Shown piece by piece: positions 9,784 to 18,239 of a stretch of 64,000 bases of DNA. Under the pieces are notes generated by a model, which was not told the origin of the DNA, did no database searches, and was given only the letters and a program-made list of their open reading frames with translations. Position 1 is the stretch's first letter. Each line of letters begins with the position of its first letter. Where the stretch lies: the NCBI RefSeq assembly GCF_042433895.1, contig NZ_JBHLUA010000003.1, positions 206,480-270,479 of the forward strand. Reading direction: 5' to 3'. The translations under genes were made by a program, and so were the position numbers. Source of the DNA: Mesonia maritima (GTDB lineage: Bacteria; Bacteroidota; Bacteroidia; Flavobacteriales; Flavobacteriaceae).

Positions 9784-10503
9784 ATGAAAAAAATACTTTT
9801 CCTATTTTTTGTTTGTTTAGCATGTTTTTCTTGTACACGTTTGGCAATGGATATTTTTATTAAAGATGAGCCTAAACTTGAAGTTTTACAACATAATATG
9901 ACGGGGAAAACCTTAGCATTTTTACCGATGACTCATATTGCAAAGCCCAAATTTTATGAGCAAGTAAAGTTTAAAGTAGATTCGTTAAGAAATGAAGGTT
10001 TTGTTATTTTTTATGAAGGTGTTTCGTTAACTAAAGAAAATGATTTAGATAGTTTACAAAAAGATACTTTATATCGAAAAATACGTAAACTAATGGGATT
10101 TCATCTTGGGCACGGTTATAAAGAAAAGGAAAATAAATCACTACCAAGTGCTTTTCGCAACACAAAAAAATATATAAACCAAACGAAGAAAAATACCGGA
10201 ATTACCGATTGTGATTATAAAGTAGATATTCCGATTGATAAATTAATTAAAAGGTTTGAAGAAGATCGAATTAAAATAAAACTGAATGATTGTGATTGGG
10301 AAACCGGACTTTATGAAAAATATAATTGTGATGATAGCTATGAAAATGATTATGTTGTTATGCAATTGCGAAATGAATATATTTTAGAACGAATCCGTTT
10401 TTCAAAACAACAAAAAATTGCATTGGTTTATGGTAGCGGTCATTTTAAACGAATGCAATATGAATTAAATTCTTCCGGTTTTAAACCGATTGAAAAAGAA
10501 TAA
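9784..10503 (+). CDS. putative lipoprotein, TraB/GumN-like fold (tentative)
   Basis: A 239-residue protein with a lipoprotein signal (hydrophobic stretch ending in a lipobox around residues 14-17, CFSC). The rest is weakly like the TraB/PrgY/GumN group: an early THIAKPKFYEQV histidine segment, a hydrophobic strand ending in an acidic pair (GFVIFYEGVS), and a late strand with glycine and histidine (IALVYGSGHFKRM). Those positions match where TraB-type proteins keep their conserved Gly-His and Glu residues, but I would want a profile search before naming it. It is divergent from cmk and begins the two-gene block between cmk and porQ. Confidence 0.6.
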   Translation: MKKILFLFFVCLACFSCTRLAMDIFIKDEPKLEVLQHNMTGKTLAFLPMTHIAKPKFYEQVKFKVDSLRNEGFVIFYEGVSLTKENDLDSLQKDTLYRKIRKLMGFHLGHGYKEKENKSLPSAFRNTKKYINQTKKNTGITDCDYKVDIPIDKLIKRFEEDRIKIKLNDCDWETGLYEKYNCDDSYENDYVVMQLRNEYILERIRFSKQQKIALVYGSGHFKRMQYELNSSGFKPIEKE

Positions 10504-10592
10504 TAATATATAAATAAGAGCGTTATTTAATTTATATCAGTTTGAAGAAAATATAAAAGTAACTCACCTTTTATTAAACGGCTCTTATTCTT

Positions 10593-12971
10593 ATGGTAAA
10601 AAATATATTGAGTTTATTTCTGTTTTTTATAACGCTAATTTCTTTTGCTCAACAAGAAATTTCAGGAATTATTGTAAATGAAGAAACACAAGAGCCGCTA
10701 GCATTTGTAAACGTAACTTTTAAAAATAATCCTTCAATAGGAACCATTAGTGATATTGACGGAAAATTTTCAATAGCATTGAATGAAAATTCTGCTGAAC
10801 TTAAATTCTCCTATATTGGTTTTCAAACAAAGGTCATCAAAGTTACTACTGGCGATTCTTCCCTTAATATTTCTTTAAAACCATCGGAAGAACAATTGAG
10901 CGAAATAATACTTAGTTCTGAAAATCCCGCTATTCCAATCATAAAAAAAGTGATTGCTAATCGAGAGAAAAATCACCCAGAAAACTTACCTGAATTTTCT
11001 CACGATTATTACAACAAAGTAATTTTTGATGTGGAAAGCGATGGAAAAAAAATAGATTCTGCTTTTAACAAAGTTTTTAAAGGAGGCCATATTTTAGTGA
11101 TGGAATCTATCACTAAAAAAGAGTTTAAACACCCCAGACTTACCAATGAAACGGTCGTTGCTAATAAAGTTTCGGGATTTAAAAACCCAATGTTTACCAC
11201 CATTGCTACCAACATGCAACCTTTTTCTTTCTATGATGAAGTAATTAAATTAATGGACATGCATTTTTTAAACCCTATAAGTGATGGGGCTTTAAATAAA
11301 TACGATTATAAATTAAAAGAAACGCTTCTTCAAAATAATGATACAATTCATTTAATTTCATTTCAACCTAAAGAAGGAAAAAATATTGAAGGATTAAAAG
11401 GCTTGCTTTATATCAACACAAAAGGCTATGCGATTCAAAATGTAATCGCTACGCCATTTGAAGAAATGAAAATGGATTTAAAAATTCAGCAACAATATCA
11501 ATATTTACCGGAGAAGGTATGGTTTCCCGAACAATTAAATTATTCATTAAAGTTTTCTACTGATGCCGGCGAGAGTAATAATTTCATTATTGCTGAAGGA
11601 AAAAGTTACATCCGCAATGTAAACCTTCAGCCTAATTTAACCACCAAAAATTTTTCTGCGGTAGTCTTAAAAATAGATGAAGAAGCTACTAAAAAAGACA
11701 ATTTATATTGGGAAACCAACAGGACCGTTCCGTTAAGCGAAGAGGAAAGCATTACCTATCGTGTAGTAGATAGTTTAGGCGAAAAATTGAAAATAGATAA
11801 AATTATTTCTTATACAAATAAACTTCCACAGGGTAAAATACCAATTGGCAAGATAGACTTAGATCTAACAAAATTGTTTGGTTACAATAAACATGAAGGC
11901 ACAAGACTTGGAGCAGGATTATATACAAATGAAAACCTAATCAAAAATACAGAATTAGGAGGTTACTTTGGTTATGGTTTTAATGATTACAAATGGAAAT
12001 ATGGCCTAAGTGCAAAATACATCATTTCTAAGGATAATGATATTTTTGTCAAAGCTGCTTATCAGGACGATATTCAAGAAATTGGCAGTTATGGTTTATC
12101 GCTTTCTGAAGAAATATTTAATGGCCTACGTGATTTTATGATCGAAAAAGTAGACCATATTCAAAAATACAGCTTCTCCGGTGGTTTTAGAAGTTTTAAA
12201 TACTTATTAACTGAAATTGAATTAAATCAGGCTAAAATTACACCACTCAATAATTATACTTTTGAAGCACCAGATTATAATTTCAATCCATTTTACCATA
12301 CAAGTGCTTCTATAAAACTACGCTATGCGTATGGCGAAAAGTTTATACAAACTCCTTATCAAAAAACGAGTTTAGGTACCCAATTCCCTATTCTTACTTT
12401 GCAATACACTCAAGGATTTGACGGTTCATTTGAAGGTGATTTTAACTACCACAAAATAGAAGCGAGAATTGAGCAAAATGTTTTTCTAAAAAACTTCGGA
12501 AAGACTTCTTATAGAATTCAAGCGGGTTATATAGATGAAGTTTTACCTCGAAACTTATTATTTACCGGCGAAGGAAGCCACGATGATGATTTCCCGGTAG
12601 TAATTGAAAATACTTTCCAAACGATGTTGCCTTATGAATTTTTAAGTGATCGTTATGTAGATGTATTTTTAAGCCACAATTTTGGTTCTTTATTATTTAA
12701 ATCCGGAAAATTTAATCCGGAAATTATTGTTCATCACAATTTAGGCTGGGGAGATTTAAATAACGACTACGTCCTTTATAATTTCGAAACCAAAGAAGAT
12801 ATTTATTTAGAAGGTGGATTGGAATTAGGAAGACTTTTAAAATTGAATTACTTTGATGTAGGTTTCATTACATTTGGCGCCGGAGCTTTTTATCGCTATG
12901 GAAATTATCATTTAGAAGATTTTGAAGATAATATTGCTCTAAAATTTAATATAGGCTTTAGCTTTAACTAA
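10593..12971 (+). CDS. DUF5686 outer-membrane protein with carboxypeptidase-regulatory-like domain
   Basis: A 792-residue protein with signal peptide (residues 1-19, ending SFAQ), then an N-terminal carboxypeptidase-D regulatory-like beta-sandwich (about 20-110, ISGIIVNEETQEPLAFVNV and GTISDIDGKFSI), as in SusC-type receptors. A long region rich in alternating beta strands follows, ending as an outer-membrane barrel (terminal residue Asn, LKFNIGFSFN). This matches the DUF5686/CarboxypepD_reg-like family of Bacteroidota. Its role is not known. It converges on porQ with one base between the stops, and no terminator is visible there. Confidence 0.85.
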   Translation: MVKNILSLFLFFITLISFAQQEISGIIVNEETQEPLAFVNVTFKNNPSIGTISDIDGKFSIALNENSAELKFSYIGFQTKVIKVTTGDSSLNISLKPSEEQLSEIILSSENPAIPIIKKVIANREKNHPENLPEFSHDYYNKVIFDVESDGKKIDSAFNKVFKGGHILVMESITKKEFKHPRLTNETVVANKVSGFKNPMFTTIATNMQPFSFYDEVIKLMDMHFLNPISDGALNKYDYKLKETLLQNNDTIHLISFQPKEGKNIEGLKGLLYINTKGYAIQNVIATPFEEMKMDLKIQQQYQYLPEKVWFPEQLNYSLKFSTDAGESNNFIIAEGKSYIRNVNLQPNLTTKNFSAVVLKIDEEATKKDNLYWETNRTVPLSEEESITYRVVDSLGEKLKIDKIISYTNKLPQGKIPIGKIDLDLTKLFGYNKHEGTRLGAGLYTNENLIKNTELGGYFGYGFNDYKWKYGLSAKYIISKDNDIFVKAAYQDDIQEIGSYGLSLSEEIFNGLRDFMIEKVDHIQKYSFSGGFRSFKYLLTEIELNQAKITPLNNYTFEAPDYNFNPFYHTSASIKLRYAYGEKFIQTPYQKTSLGTQFPILTLQYTQGFDGSFEGDFNYHKIEARIEQNVFLKNFGKTSYRIQAGYIDEVLPRNLLFTGEGSHDDDFPVVIENTFQTMLPYEFLSDRYVDVFLSHNFGSLLFKSGKFNPEIIVHHNLGWGDLNNDYVLYNFETKEDIYLEGGLELGRLLKLNYFDVGFITFGAGAFYRYGNYHLEDFEDNIALKFNIGFSFN

Positions 12972-12972
12972 C

Positions 12973-13995
12973 TTAATTCAAATCTAAATTCAACCCAAAA
13001 AAGCTGGAACTTGCCGCACTATTGTAACGTGCGTAGGTATAACTTAAGCGAAGTTTATTAAATTTAACAGAAAAACCGCCACTTAAGCCCGCAAAAGAAC
13101 GTTGGTCTTCAATTCTTAATTCTTCCCCTCTTCTAAAGTTATAGCCTAAACGAATATTAAAACCGCCTTCAGGAAAAAGTTCCACCCCTAAAATAGTGTG
13201 TCGCAAAATATTATTAAAAAAACCAGGGTCGTTTGCTTGCACATTTCCTTCTAAATCGGTTTCATCTCTGGCCGTATTTCTAAAAGCTAACTTCCACTGT
13301 TGTAAGTTTTCTAAAGTTACGTGCCATCGAATTGGAATATCTTTTACTTGTTGAGAAATTCCTAAACCGACTTCTAACGGAAGTTTTTCATACACTTCAT
13401 CATAAGCCGTAAATTGCGTTCCTGCGTTTCTCACTACACCGGAAACCACTAAATCCCAATCTTCATAATAATAAGTAATACCAAGATCTACCGCTCCACC
13501 AAGCGATGTATATTGCTCTAATTTGGAAGAGATTAATTTTAAGTTTGCACCGATATAAAAATCTGAAAATGGAATGTTATACGCGTAGCCAAAGGAAAGT
13601 GCTACTTCGCCACCACCAAATTCTCCGGTCGATTCTCCAAATTCATTATAACCGTCAAAAGTTCCGTAGTTTATATAATTTACGCTGGTATGAAAAACTT
13701 GTGTTCTTCTATCGTATAAATAGGCATAAGAAGCCGTTCCATAATTTACATCACCCAGATAATTCACATAATTTACAGAAAGTTGATTGTCCATTTTAGC
13801 ATTAATCGTCGCGGGATTAAAAATTGCTGAAGTAGGATCGTAATCGTAAATCGTAAAGTTTTTTCCGCCTAATGCTGCTTGCCGTGGAGAAGCTACCAAA
13901 TTTAAAAACTGATAGGTATACTTCCCTCCTATTTGCGCAATTGCAGTGGAGCAAAAAAATATAAGAAGTAAAAAAAGTACCCGATTTTTTGCCAT
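12973..13995 (-). CDS. porQ: type IX secretion system protein PorQ
   Basis: A 340-residue outer-membrane beta-barrel protein with signal peptide (about residues 1-20, ending AIAQ). The mature start IGGKYTYQFLNLVASPRQAALGG and the ending in short Tyr/Asn-rich strands (FFGLNLDLN) are typical of PorQ. In Porphyromonas PorQ takes part with PorU, PorV and PorZ in the cell-surface attachment complex that processes type IX cargo. It sits on the same strand as cmk, but the usual adjacency is broken by two + strand genes. Confidence 0.9.
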   Translation of the reverse strand: MAKNRVLFLLLIFFCSTAIAQIGGKYTYQFLNLVASPRQAALGGKNFTIYDYDPTSAIFNPATINAKMDNQLSVNYVNYLGDVNYGTASYAYLYDRRTQVFHTSVNYINYGTFDGYNEFGESTGEFGGGEVALSFGYAYNIPFSDFYIGANLKLISSKLEQYTSLGGAVDLGITYYYEDWDLVVSGVVRNAGTQFTAYDEVYEKLPLEVGLGISQQVKDIPIRWHVTLENLQQWKLAFRNTARDETDLEGNVQANDPGFFNNILRHTILGVELFPEGGFNIRLGYNFRRGEELRIEDQRSFAGLSGGFSVKFNKLRLSYTYARYNSAASSSFFGLNLDLN

Positions 13996-14081
13996 AGGGT
14001 TAACTAAACAGATTTACATTGGTAGAAACGGGTGAAATGTACTTTTATTTTAAAATTTAAAACTTTGAGTTTTTTACCGAA

Positions 14082-15011
14082 TTACATATCTGGATCTAAA
14101 TAATCTGGCGTTCCATCATTATTACTGTCGATAAAATTAATTTCATCTAACGTAATAATTCCATCGCCATTTAAATCGTTTACTTCAATTTCATCGGCAG
14201 TCAGAATCCCATCACCATCGTCATCTGGATCTATAAAATTTTCTTGATTGTCTCGGTTAGAATTATCATCGCTATTTAAAACACCATCATCATTTAAGTC
14301 TTCATATTCTGAAGGAATTCCATCGTTATCGTGATCGGTCTGAATTCCTTTATATAACTGAAATGAATAAATAATAGGTTCATATTGACCAATAGGCGAT
14401 GAAAGCGGTGGATTTGCAAAATATGCCAAACCTGAAGGAACAAATACAGCGCCAATTCCGTAATCATCAGAATAAGTTACGGTTCCATCTGCATTTTCAG
14501 TCACTTCAGAAGCGCCTCTAAATTCTGTTAAACCTTCAGAAAAACCTCTTCTGGCAATATCGGTTATTGGTAAATCTAATTTTACTGGAGTAACCGTTTC
14601 ATTGGCTAATTCTCCCTCTAAAGTTTCTAATTTAAATGTCGTTATTACTTGATCAGCAAAACTTGGCTTATATTCAGTTTCTGCGCCTTGTCTAACCTGT
14701 AAATAATATAGTGTATAATCTACTTCATTCTGGGTTATTATTTTAGACTTTAAAAACTCCGAATCGATTAATGGTGTTTCATCTGGTGTTTCTTCAGTAA
14801 TTTCAAAGAATTTAATTTCTCGATAGTCTGTATTTCCGGCAACAGGAATTAATTGAAAATAATGTGTTTCTAAGTATTCTACAATTTCAAGTTGGTCTTC
14901 TGCGGCAACTTCAGCTTGATCTCTTAATTTTACGCCATTATCGTCATCTGGAGAACATGCAATAAAAAGAGATAATAGTACGAAGAAGCTTATTTTTATT
15001 AATTTCATCAT
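14082..15011 (-). CDS. FKBP-like lipoprotein with calcium-type Asp-rich repeats
   Basis: A 309-residue lipoprotein: signal with lipobox FIAC (Cys19) followed by an Asp run (SPDDDN). The middle (about 100-225) resembles a membrane-anchored FKBP-type prolyl isomerase, including GFSEGLTEFRG and IGAVFVPSGLAYF, which correspond to the strands around the FKBP active site. The C-terminal ~80 residues are DxDxDG-type repeats (DHDNDGIPSEYEDLNDDGV, DPDDDGDGI, DSNNDGTPDYLDPD) like thrombospondin type-3 or EF-hand loops, suggesting calcium binding. Catalytic competence is uncertain. It is divergent from the S4-domain gene. Confidence 0.8.
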   Translation of the reverse strand: MMKLIKISFFVLLSLFIACSPDDDNGVKLRDQAEVAAEDQLEIVEYLETHYFQLIPVAGNTDYREIKFFEITEETPDETPLIDSEFLKSKIITQNEVDYTLYYLQVRQGAETEYKPSFADQVITTFKLETLEGELANETVTPVKLDLPITDIARRGFSEGLTEFRGASEVTENADGTVTYSDDYGIGAVFVPSGLAYFANPPLSSPIGQYEPIIYSFQLYKGIQTDHDNDGIPSEYEDLNDDGVLNSDDNSNRDNQENFIDPDDDGDGILTADEIEVNDLNGDGIITLDEINFIDSNNDGTPDYLDPDM

Positions 15012-15047
15012 TGCTTATTTTTGAGGGTGCAAGATACAATTTTCTTA

Positions 15048-15055
15048 TATTTTTG
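15048..15055 (+). promoter_or_regulatory. -7 box upstream of the S4-domain gene
   Basis: TATTTTTG matches the Bacteroidota -7 consensus TAnnTTTG and lies about 30 bases before the ATG at 15087. I do not see a convincing -33 TTG at the right distance. Confidence 0.45.
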
Positions 15056-15086
15056 TTGAAGTGAATTACAATTAAATACTTTGCCT

Positions 15087-15470
15087 ATGAGAGTTGATAA
15101 ATATTTGTGGTGCATACGTTATTTTAAAACACGGAGTATTGCGACAAATGCCTGTAAAAAAGGACACGTAAGTGTAAATAATGATAAAGTGAAACCTTCG
15201 CGGGAAGTTTTTCCTACCGATAAAATTGAGGTTCGGAAAAATCAAATTAATTATATTGTTGAAGTTTTAGATATTCCAGAATCTAGGGTTGGCGCTAAAT
15301 TGGTAAATATTTATGCCAATGACATTACACCAAAAGAGAATTTGGAAAAATTAGATTTATTAAAATATTCAAAAGATTATTATCGTAAAAAAGGAACAGG
15401 ACGCCCAACCAAAAAAGACAGACGCGATATTGATGATTGGTTTGAAAACGGTCCAGAAGAAGAAATTTAG
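15087..15470 (+). CDS. S4 RNA-binding domain protein (Hsp15/HslR-like)
   Basis: A 127-residue basic protein. I start it at ATG 15087 (MRVDKYLWCIRYFKTR), the canonical beginning of this family, rather than at a TTG two codons earlier. Residues 1-60 form the S4 fold (RVDKYLW, TNACKKGHVSVNN). In E. coli Hsp15 binds stalled 50S subunits carrying nascent chain-tRNA after heat shock; the role here is by family. A basic C-terminal tail (YYRKKGTGRPTKKDRR) is typical of Bacteroidota members. Confidence 0.9.
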   Translation: MRVDKYLWCIRYFKTRSIATNACKKGHVSVNNDKVKPSREVFPTDKIEVRKNQINYIVEVLDIPESRVGAKLVNIYANDITPKENLEKLDLLKYSKDYYRKKGTGRPTKKDRRDIDDWFENGPEEEI

Positions 15471-15483
15471 TTACTAATTTAAG

Positions 15484-15491
15484 TATCTTTG
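15484..15491 (+). promoter_or_regulatory. -7 box upstream of the phosphoribosyltransferase gene
   Basis: TATCTTTG matches TAnnTTTG and ends 12 bases before the ATG at 15504, leaving a very short leader. It also argues against an in-frame TTG at 15489, which lies inside the box, being the start codon. Confidence 0.5.
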
Positions 15492-15503
15492 AAAAAAATA
15501 ATT

Positions 15504-16007
15504 ATGAAGCAAACTGCCACTACCCTTATTTTAAATCAGCATCAAATTCAGCAAAAAATAAGAAGAATTGCTTATCAAATTTATGAAAGCAATCTCGATG
15601 AAAAAGAAATTATAATTGCCGGTATTGCAAGTAATGGTTTTGAACTTGCCAAAAAACTAAAAACGCTTCTCGAAGAAATTTCACCCATAAAAATTTTAAT
15701 CTGTGAAGTGAAAATTGACAAGAAAAAGCCGTTAAATGCTGTAAAAACTTCACTTTCTTCTACCGATTACGAGAACAAATCAATTATTTTAGTAGATGAT
15801 GTTTTAAATTCCGGGACAACTTTAATTTACGGTGTAAAACATTTTTTAGAAGTTCCGCTGAAAAAATTCCAAACCGCTGTTTTGGTCGATCGAAGTCATA
15901 AAAAATATCCTGTAAAAGCTGATTTTAAAGGAATTTCCCTTTCCACTTCTTTAAGTGAAATGGTTCGAGTTAGTTTTGACGAGCCCAATAAAGTTGAATT
16001 ACATTAA
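15504..16007 (+). CDS. phosphoribosyltransferase (type I, PyrR-like)
   Basis: A 167-residue type I phosphoribosyltransferase. The PRPP-binding loop is clear: hydrophobic strand then VDDVLNSGTT (about residues 97-106). The early IIAGIASNGFELAKKL segment is the second phosphate-binding loop. Overall it resembles PyrR/uracil phosphoribosyltransferase-type proteins of Bacteroidota, but the accepted base cannot be read from sequence. The 3' end overlaps the convergent aroK gene by 9 bases. Confidence 0.8.
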   Translation: MKQTATTLILNQHQIQQKIRRIAYQIYESNLDEKEIIIAGIASNGFELAKKLKTLLEEISPIKILICEVKIDKKKPLNAVKTSLSSTDYENKSIILVDDVLNSGTTLIYGVKHFLEVPLKKFQTAVLVDRSHKKYPVKADFKGISLSTSLSEMVRVSFDEPNKVELH

Positions 16008-16520
16008 TTTTTCTTTTAAAATAGCGACAATTTCAGTTAGCTTCATAGTTGTAGTATCTAAAATTAAATCACTTTGCATATAATAAAACTGACGCTCGAA
16101 TAAATGTTTACGTATAAATTCTTCCAGTTTTTCTTCTGAAGAAATTTCTGCAATTAAAGGACGTGTAGCTTTTTCTGAAAATAAACGATCAGTTAACTTT
16201 TCTACGGAAACTTTTAAATAAATTAAAGTTACTTCTTCATTCTGTTGAAGAATTTCAAGATTATTCGCATAACAAGGCGTGCCGCCTCCCAGTGAAATTA
16301 CCATCGATTTTTCTTCTTTCAATACATTTTTTAAGACCTCACTTTCCTTTTTTCTGAAATAAATCTCACTTTTTTCAGAAAATATTTCAGAAATATATCT
16401 TTTCTCTATTTTTTCAATTTCCTGATCTAATTCTATAAATTCTAAGCCTAATTCACTGGCTAACAATTTACCAACACTGCTCTTTCCGCTTCCCATATAA
16501 CCACATAAAACTATTTTCAT
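15999..16520 (-). CDS. aroK: shikimate kinase
   Basis: ATP-dependent 3-phosphorylation of shikimate. The 173-residue protein has Walker A GYMGSGKSS (residues 7-15), the GGGTPCY shikimate-binding glycine motif and the ATRPLI lid arginine motif, all standard. It converges with the phosphoribosyltransferase gene, overlapping by 9 bases. Confidence 0.95.
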   Translation of the reverse strand: MKIVLCGYMGSGKSSVGKLLASELGLEFIELDQEIEKIEKRYISEIFSEKSEIYFRKKESEVLKNVLKEEKSMVISLGGGTPCYANNLEILQQNEEVTLIYLKVSVEKLTDRLFSEKATRPLIAEISSEEKLEEFIRKHLFERQFYYMQSDLILDTTTMKLTEIVAILKEKLM

Positions 16521-16583
16521 ACCCTATAATTTACCGAAATTTGAAGTTTTTTTAAAGTTTTACAAATTTATAGCAATTTTGAC

Positions 16584-16613
16584 TTGATAAATTAATAATA
16601 GGTTTTATATTTG
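16584..16613 (+). promoter_or_regulatory. promoter of the tRNA-Lys/Lys/Leu cluster
   Basis: TTG at 16584-16586, a 19-base spacer and TATATTTG at 16606-16613, an excellent match to the Bacteroidota sigma-A pattern. It lies 31 bases before the first tRNA gene. Confidence 0.75.
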
Positions 16614-16643
16614 CACCCGCATTCGCACAGCGGATATTTTTTT

Positions 16644-16716
16644 GATCTGGTAGCTCAGTTGGTAGAGCATCTCCCTTTTAAGGAGAGGGTCCTGGGTTCG
16701 AGCCCCAGCCAGATCA
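16644..16716 (+). tRNA. tRNA-Lys (anticodon TTT), copy 1
   Basis: A 73-base cloverleaf: acceptor GATCTGG pairs with CCAGATC, anticodon stem TCTCC/GGAGA encloses CTTTTAA with anticodon TTT, and the T-arm CTGGG/CCCAG encloses TTCGAGC. Discriminator base A; the 3' CCA is not encoded. Confidence 0.97.
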
Positions 16717-16738
16717 CTTTTTATTGATATTACCAAAC

Positions 16739-16811
16739 GATCTGGTAGCTCAGTTGGTAGAGCATCTCCCTTTTAAGGAGAGGGTCCTGGGTTCGAGCCC
16801 CAGCCAGATCA
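16739..16811 (+). tRNA. tRNA-Lys (anticodon TTT), copy 2
   Basis: Identical in all 73 bases to the first tRNA-Lys, after a 22-base spacer. It is a tandem duplicate from recent duplication or gene conversion. Confidence 0.97.
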
Positions 16812-16855
16812 CTTCTTGTTCTTCATATTTATAGAAATTTCCGCAGAGAACCTGA

Positions 16856-16939
16856 GCCCAGGTGCTGGAACTGGTAGACAGGCATGGTTGAGGGCCATGT
16901 GTCCATTAGGGCGTATGGGTTCGACTCCCATCCTGGGCA
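16856..16939 (+). tRNA. tRNA-Leu (anticodon GAG)
   Basis: An 84-base class II tRNA with long variable arm: acceptor GCCCAGG/CCTGGGC, anticodon stem CATGG/CCATG around TTGAGGG (anticodon GAG, reading CUC/CUU), T-arm ATGGG/CCCAT. CCA is not encoded. It is the third gene of the cluster. Confidence 0.95.
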
Positions 16940-17059
16940 CTTTTTTAAATTCAATTCTTTTTACAAAACCTACAGAAAAAATAATTAGTTTTTAATCAAT
17001 AACTATTATTCTTCTGAAGAATATCTCATTTCTCATTCTTTTTCTCAGAATTCACTTAT

Positions 17060-17206
17060 CTATTTAAACTCGCGTCTTATTAAAATCTTCCAAATCGTTA
17101 ATAAAATCGCTAAAATTTTTAGTCCGAAAGCTACTAGTAAAAGTGCGTTTTCATCTAGCCAATATAATTTTCAGAATAACTCCAAAATAGTAAATAATAA
17201 AGCCAT
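17060..17206 (-). pseudogene. possible disrupted small membrane-protein frame
   Basis: The 405-base stretch 16940-17345 has no intact gene. On its minus strand an ATG at 17206 opens MALLFTILELF, then a TGA, then in the same frame 36 more residues including WLDENALLLVAFGLKILAIL and ending IRREFK before TAG. The second part reads like a real transmembrane helix followed by a basic tail, and the TGA is one base from TGG (Trp). I read this as a ~48-residue membrane protein broken by one nonsense change, but chance in AT-rich DNA cannot be excluded. I recognise no family. Confidence 0.35.
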
Positions 17207-17320
17207 TAAAAAGATTACTATTTAACTTTAAATCTTAATTCAATCCATAATTAAATTTAAATAAAAAATATTGTTTAATCTTTTAACTAATTTTTTAAAC
17301 AAAATAATAAGTTATATTTT

Positions 17321-17328
17321 TATTTTTG
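17321..17328 (+). promoter_or_regulatory. -7 box upstream of the carH-crt operon
   Basis: TATTTTTG matches TAnnTTTG and lies 17 bases before the ATG at 17346. No convincing -33 TTG is seen at the usual distance, which would suit a promoter under regulator control. Confidence 0.45.
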
Positions 17329-17345
17329 ATGAAATAATATCGAAA

Positions 17346-18239
17346 ATGACTTACATTAAACAACGTTTTACCATAAAAGATTTAGAAATCCTTAGCGGAA
17401 TAAAAGCGCATACCATACGTATTTGGGAAAAACGTTACGATGTACTTTCGCCAGACAGAACCGACACCAATATTAGAATGTATGATGTTTCTGCCCTGCA
17501 ACGAATTCTAAACATCGCTTTCTTAAACGAAAACGGCTATAAAATTTCTCGAATCTCTAAATTAAATGAGAAAGAGGTAAACCAGCTTGTAAATAGTATT
17601 TCAACATTAAATAGCAATGAAAGTCGAGCGATTAAAGCGTTAAAAGTTGCAATGTTCAATTTCGACCAATCGCTATTTATAAAAACCTATGATAGCCTGT
17701 TCGAGACTAAAAACTTTAGGGAAATTTTTCAAAAAGTTTTAATGCCGCTATTAAATGAAATCGGAACTTTATGGCAAACAAATACCATAAATCCAGCACA
17801 CGAACATTTCATTTCCAACTTAATTCGGCAAAAATTATATGTAAATATTGAAAGATTACAAACGCAAAATCCTTCCAAAACCGATAAAATTTTCGTATTA
17901 TTTCTTCCAGAAGATGAAATTCATGATTTAGGACTTTTATATGTTACCTACGAAATTTTAAGTCACGGCTACAAAACAATATATTTAGGGCATAGTTTAC
18001 CAATGCTAGATTTACGCTATCTTACTGAAAATTATGAAAATATTCATTTTGTAAGTTATTTTACCGTAAAACCAGATGATATTTTAGGCTACATTAATGA
18101 ATTTAAAAATGAAATTTGTAGTAAAGTATCTTGCAATTATTGGATTTTAGGGAGAAAAACAGAAAACTTAGATACCAGTACTTTTCCAGAGAGCATTAAA
18201 ACTTTTAAAAATATCGATCAATTAATATTAAACCTGTAA
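17346..18239 (+). CDS. MerR/CarH-type B12-dependent photoreceptor regulator
   Basis: A 297-residue regulator. I start it at ATG 17346, where the MerR helix-turn-helix begins (FTIKDLEILSGIKAHTIRIW, residues 8-27). Residues ~95-170 are a four-helix cap with the CarH light-sensing motif W-x9-EH (Trp143, Glu153, His154). The cobalamin-binding Rossmann domain has the lower-ligand motif E-x-H-x-x-G (Glu191, His193, Gly196). In Thermus and Myxococcus such proteins bind adenosylcobalamin, repress carotenoid genes in the dark and release DNA on illumination. The residue after the motif Trp, His in Thermus CarH as I recall it, is Gln144 here. Its stop overlaps crtI by one base, so it would control its own operon. 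Confidence 0.88.
   Translation: MTYIKQRFTIKDLEILSGIKAHTIRIWEKRYDVLSPDRTDTNIRMYDVSALQRILNIAFLNENGYKISRISKLNEKEVNQLVNSISTLNSNESRAIKALKVAMFNFDQSLFIKTYDSLFETKNFREIFQKVLMPLLNEIGTLWQTNTINPAHEHFISNLIRQKLYVNIERLQTQNPSKTDKIFVLFLPEDEIHDLGLLYVTYEILSHGYKTIYLGHSLPMLDLRYLTENYENIHFVSYFTVKPDDILGYINEFKNEICSKVSCNYWILGRKTENLDTSTFPESIKTFKNIDQLILNL

Noticed and set aside
17060..17206. Selenocysteine at the in-frame TGA
   Set aside because: No SECIS-like hairpin or selenoprotein family is seen; a nonsense mutation is simpler.
17271..17345. Longer start (TTG 17271) for the CarH-like regulator
   Set aside because: The extra 25 residues are hydrophobic and precede the normal MerR start, and a -7 box lies within them.
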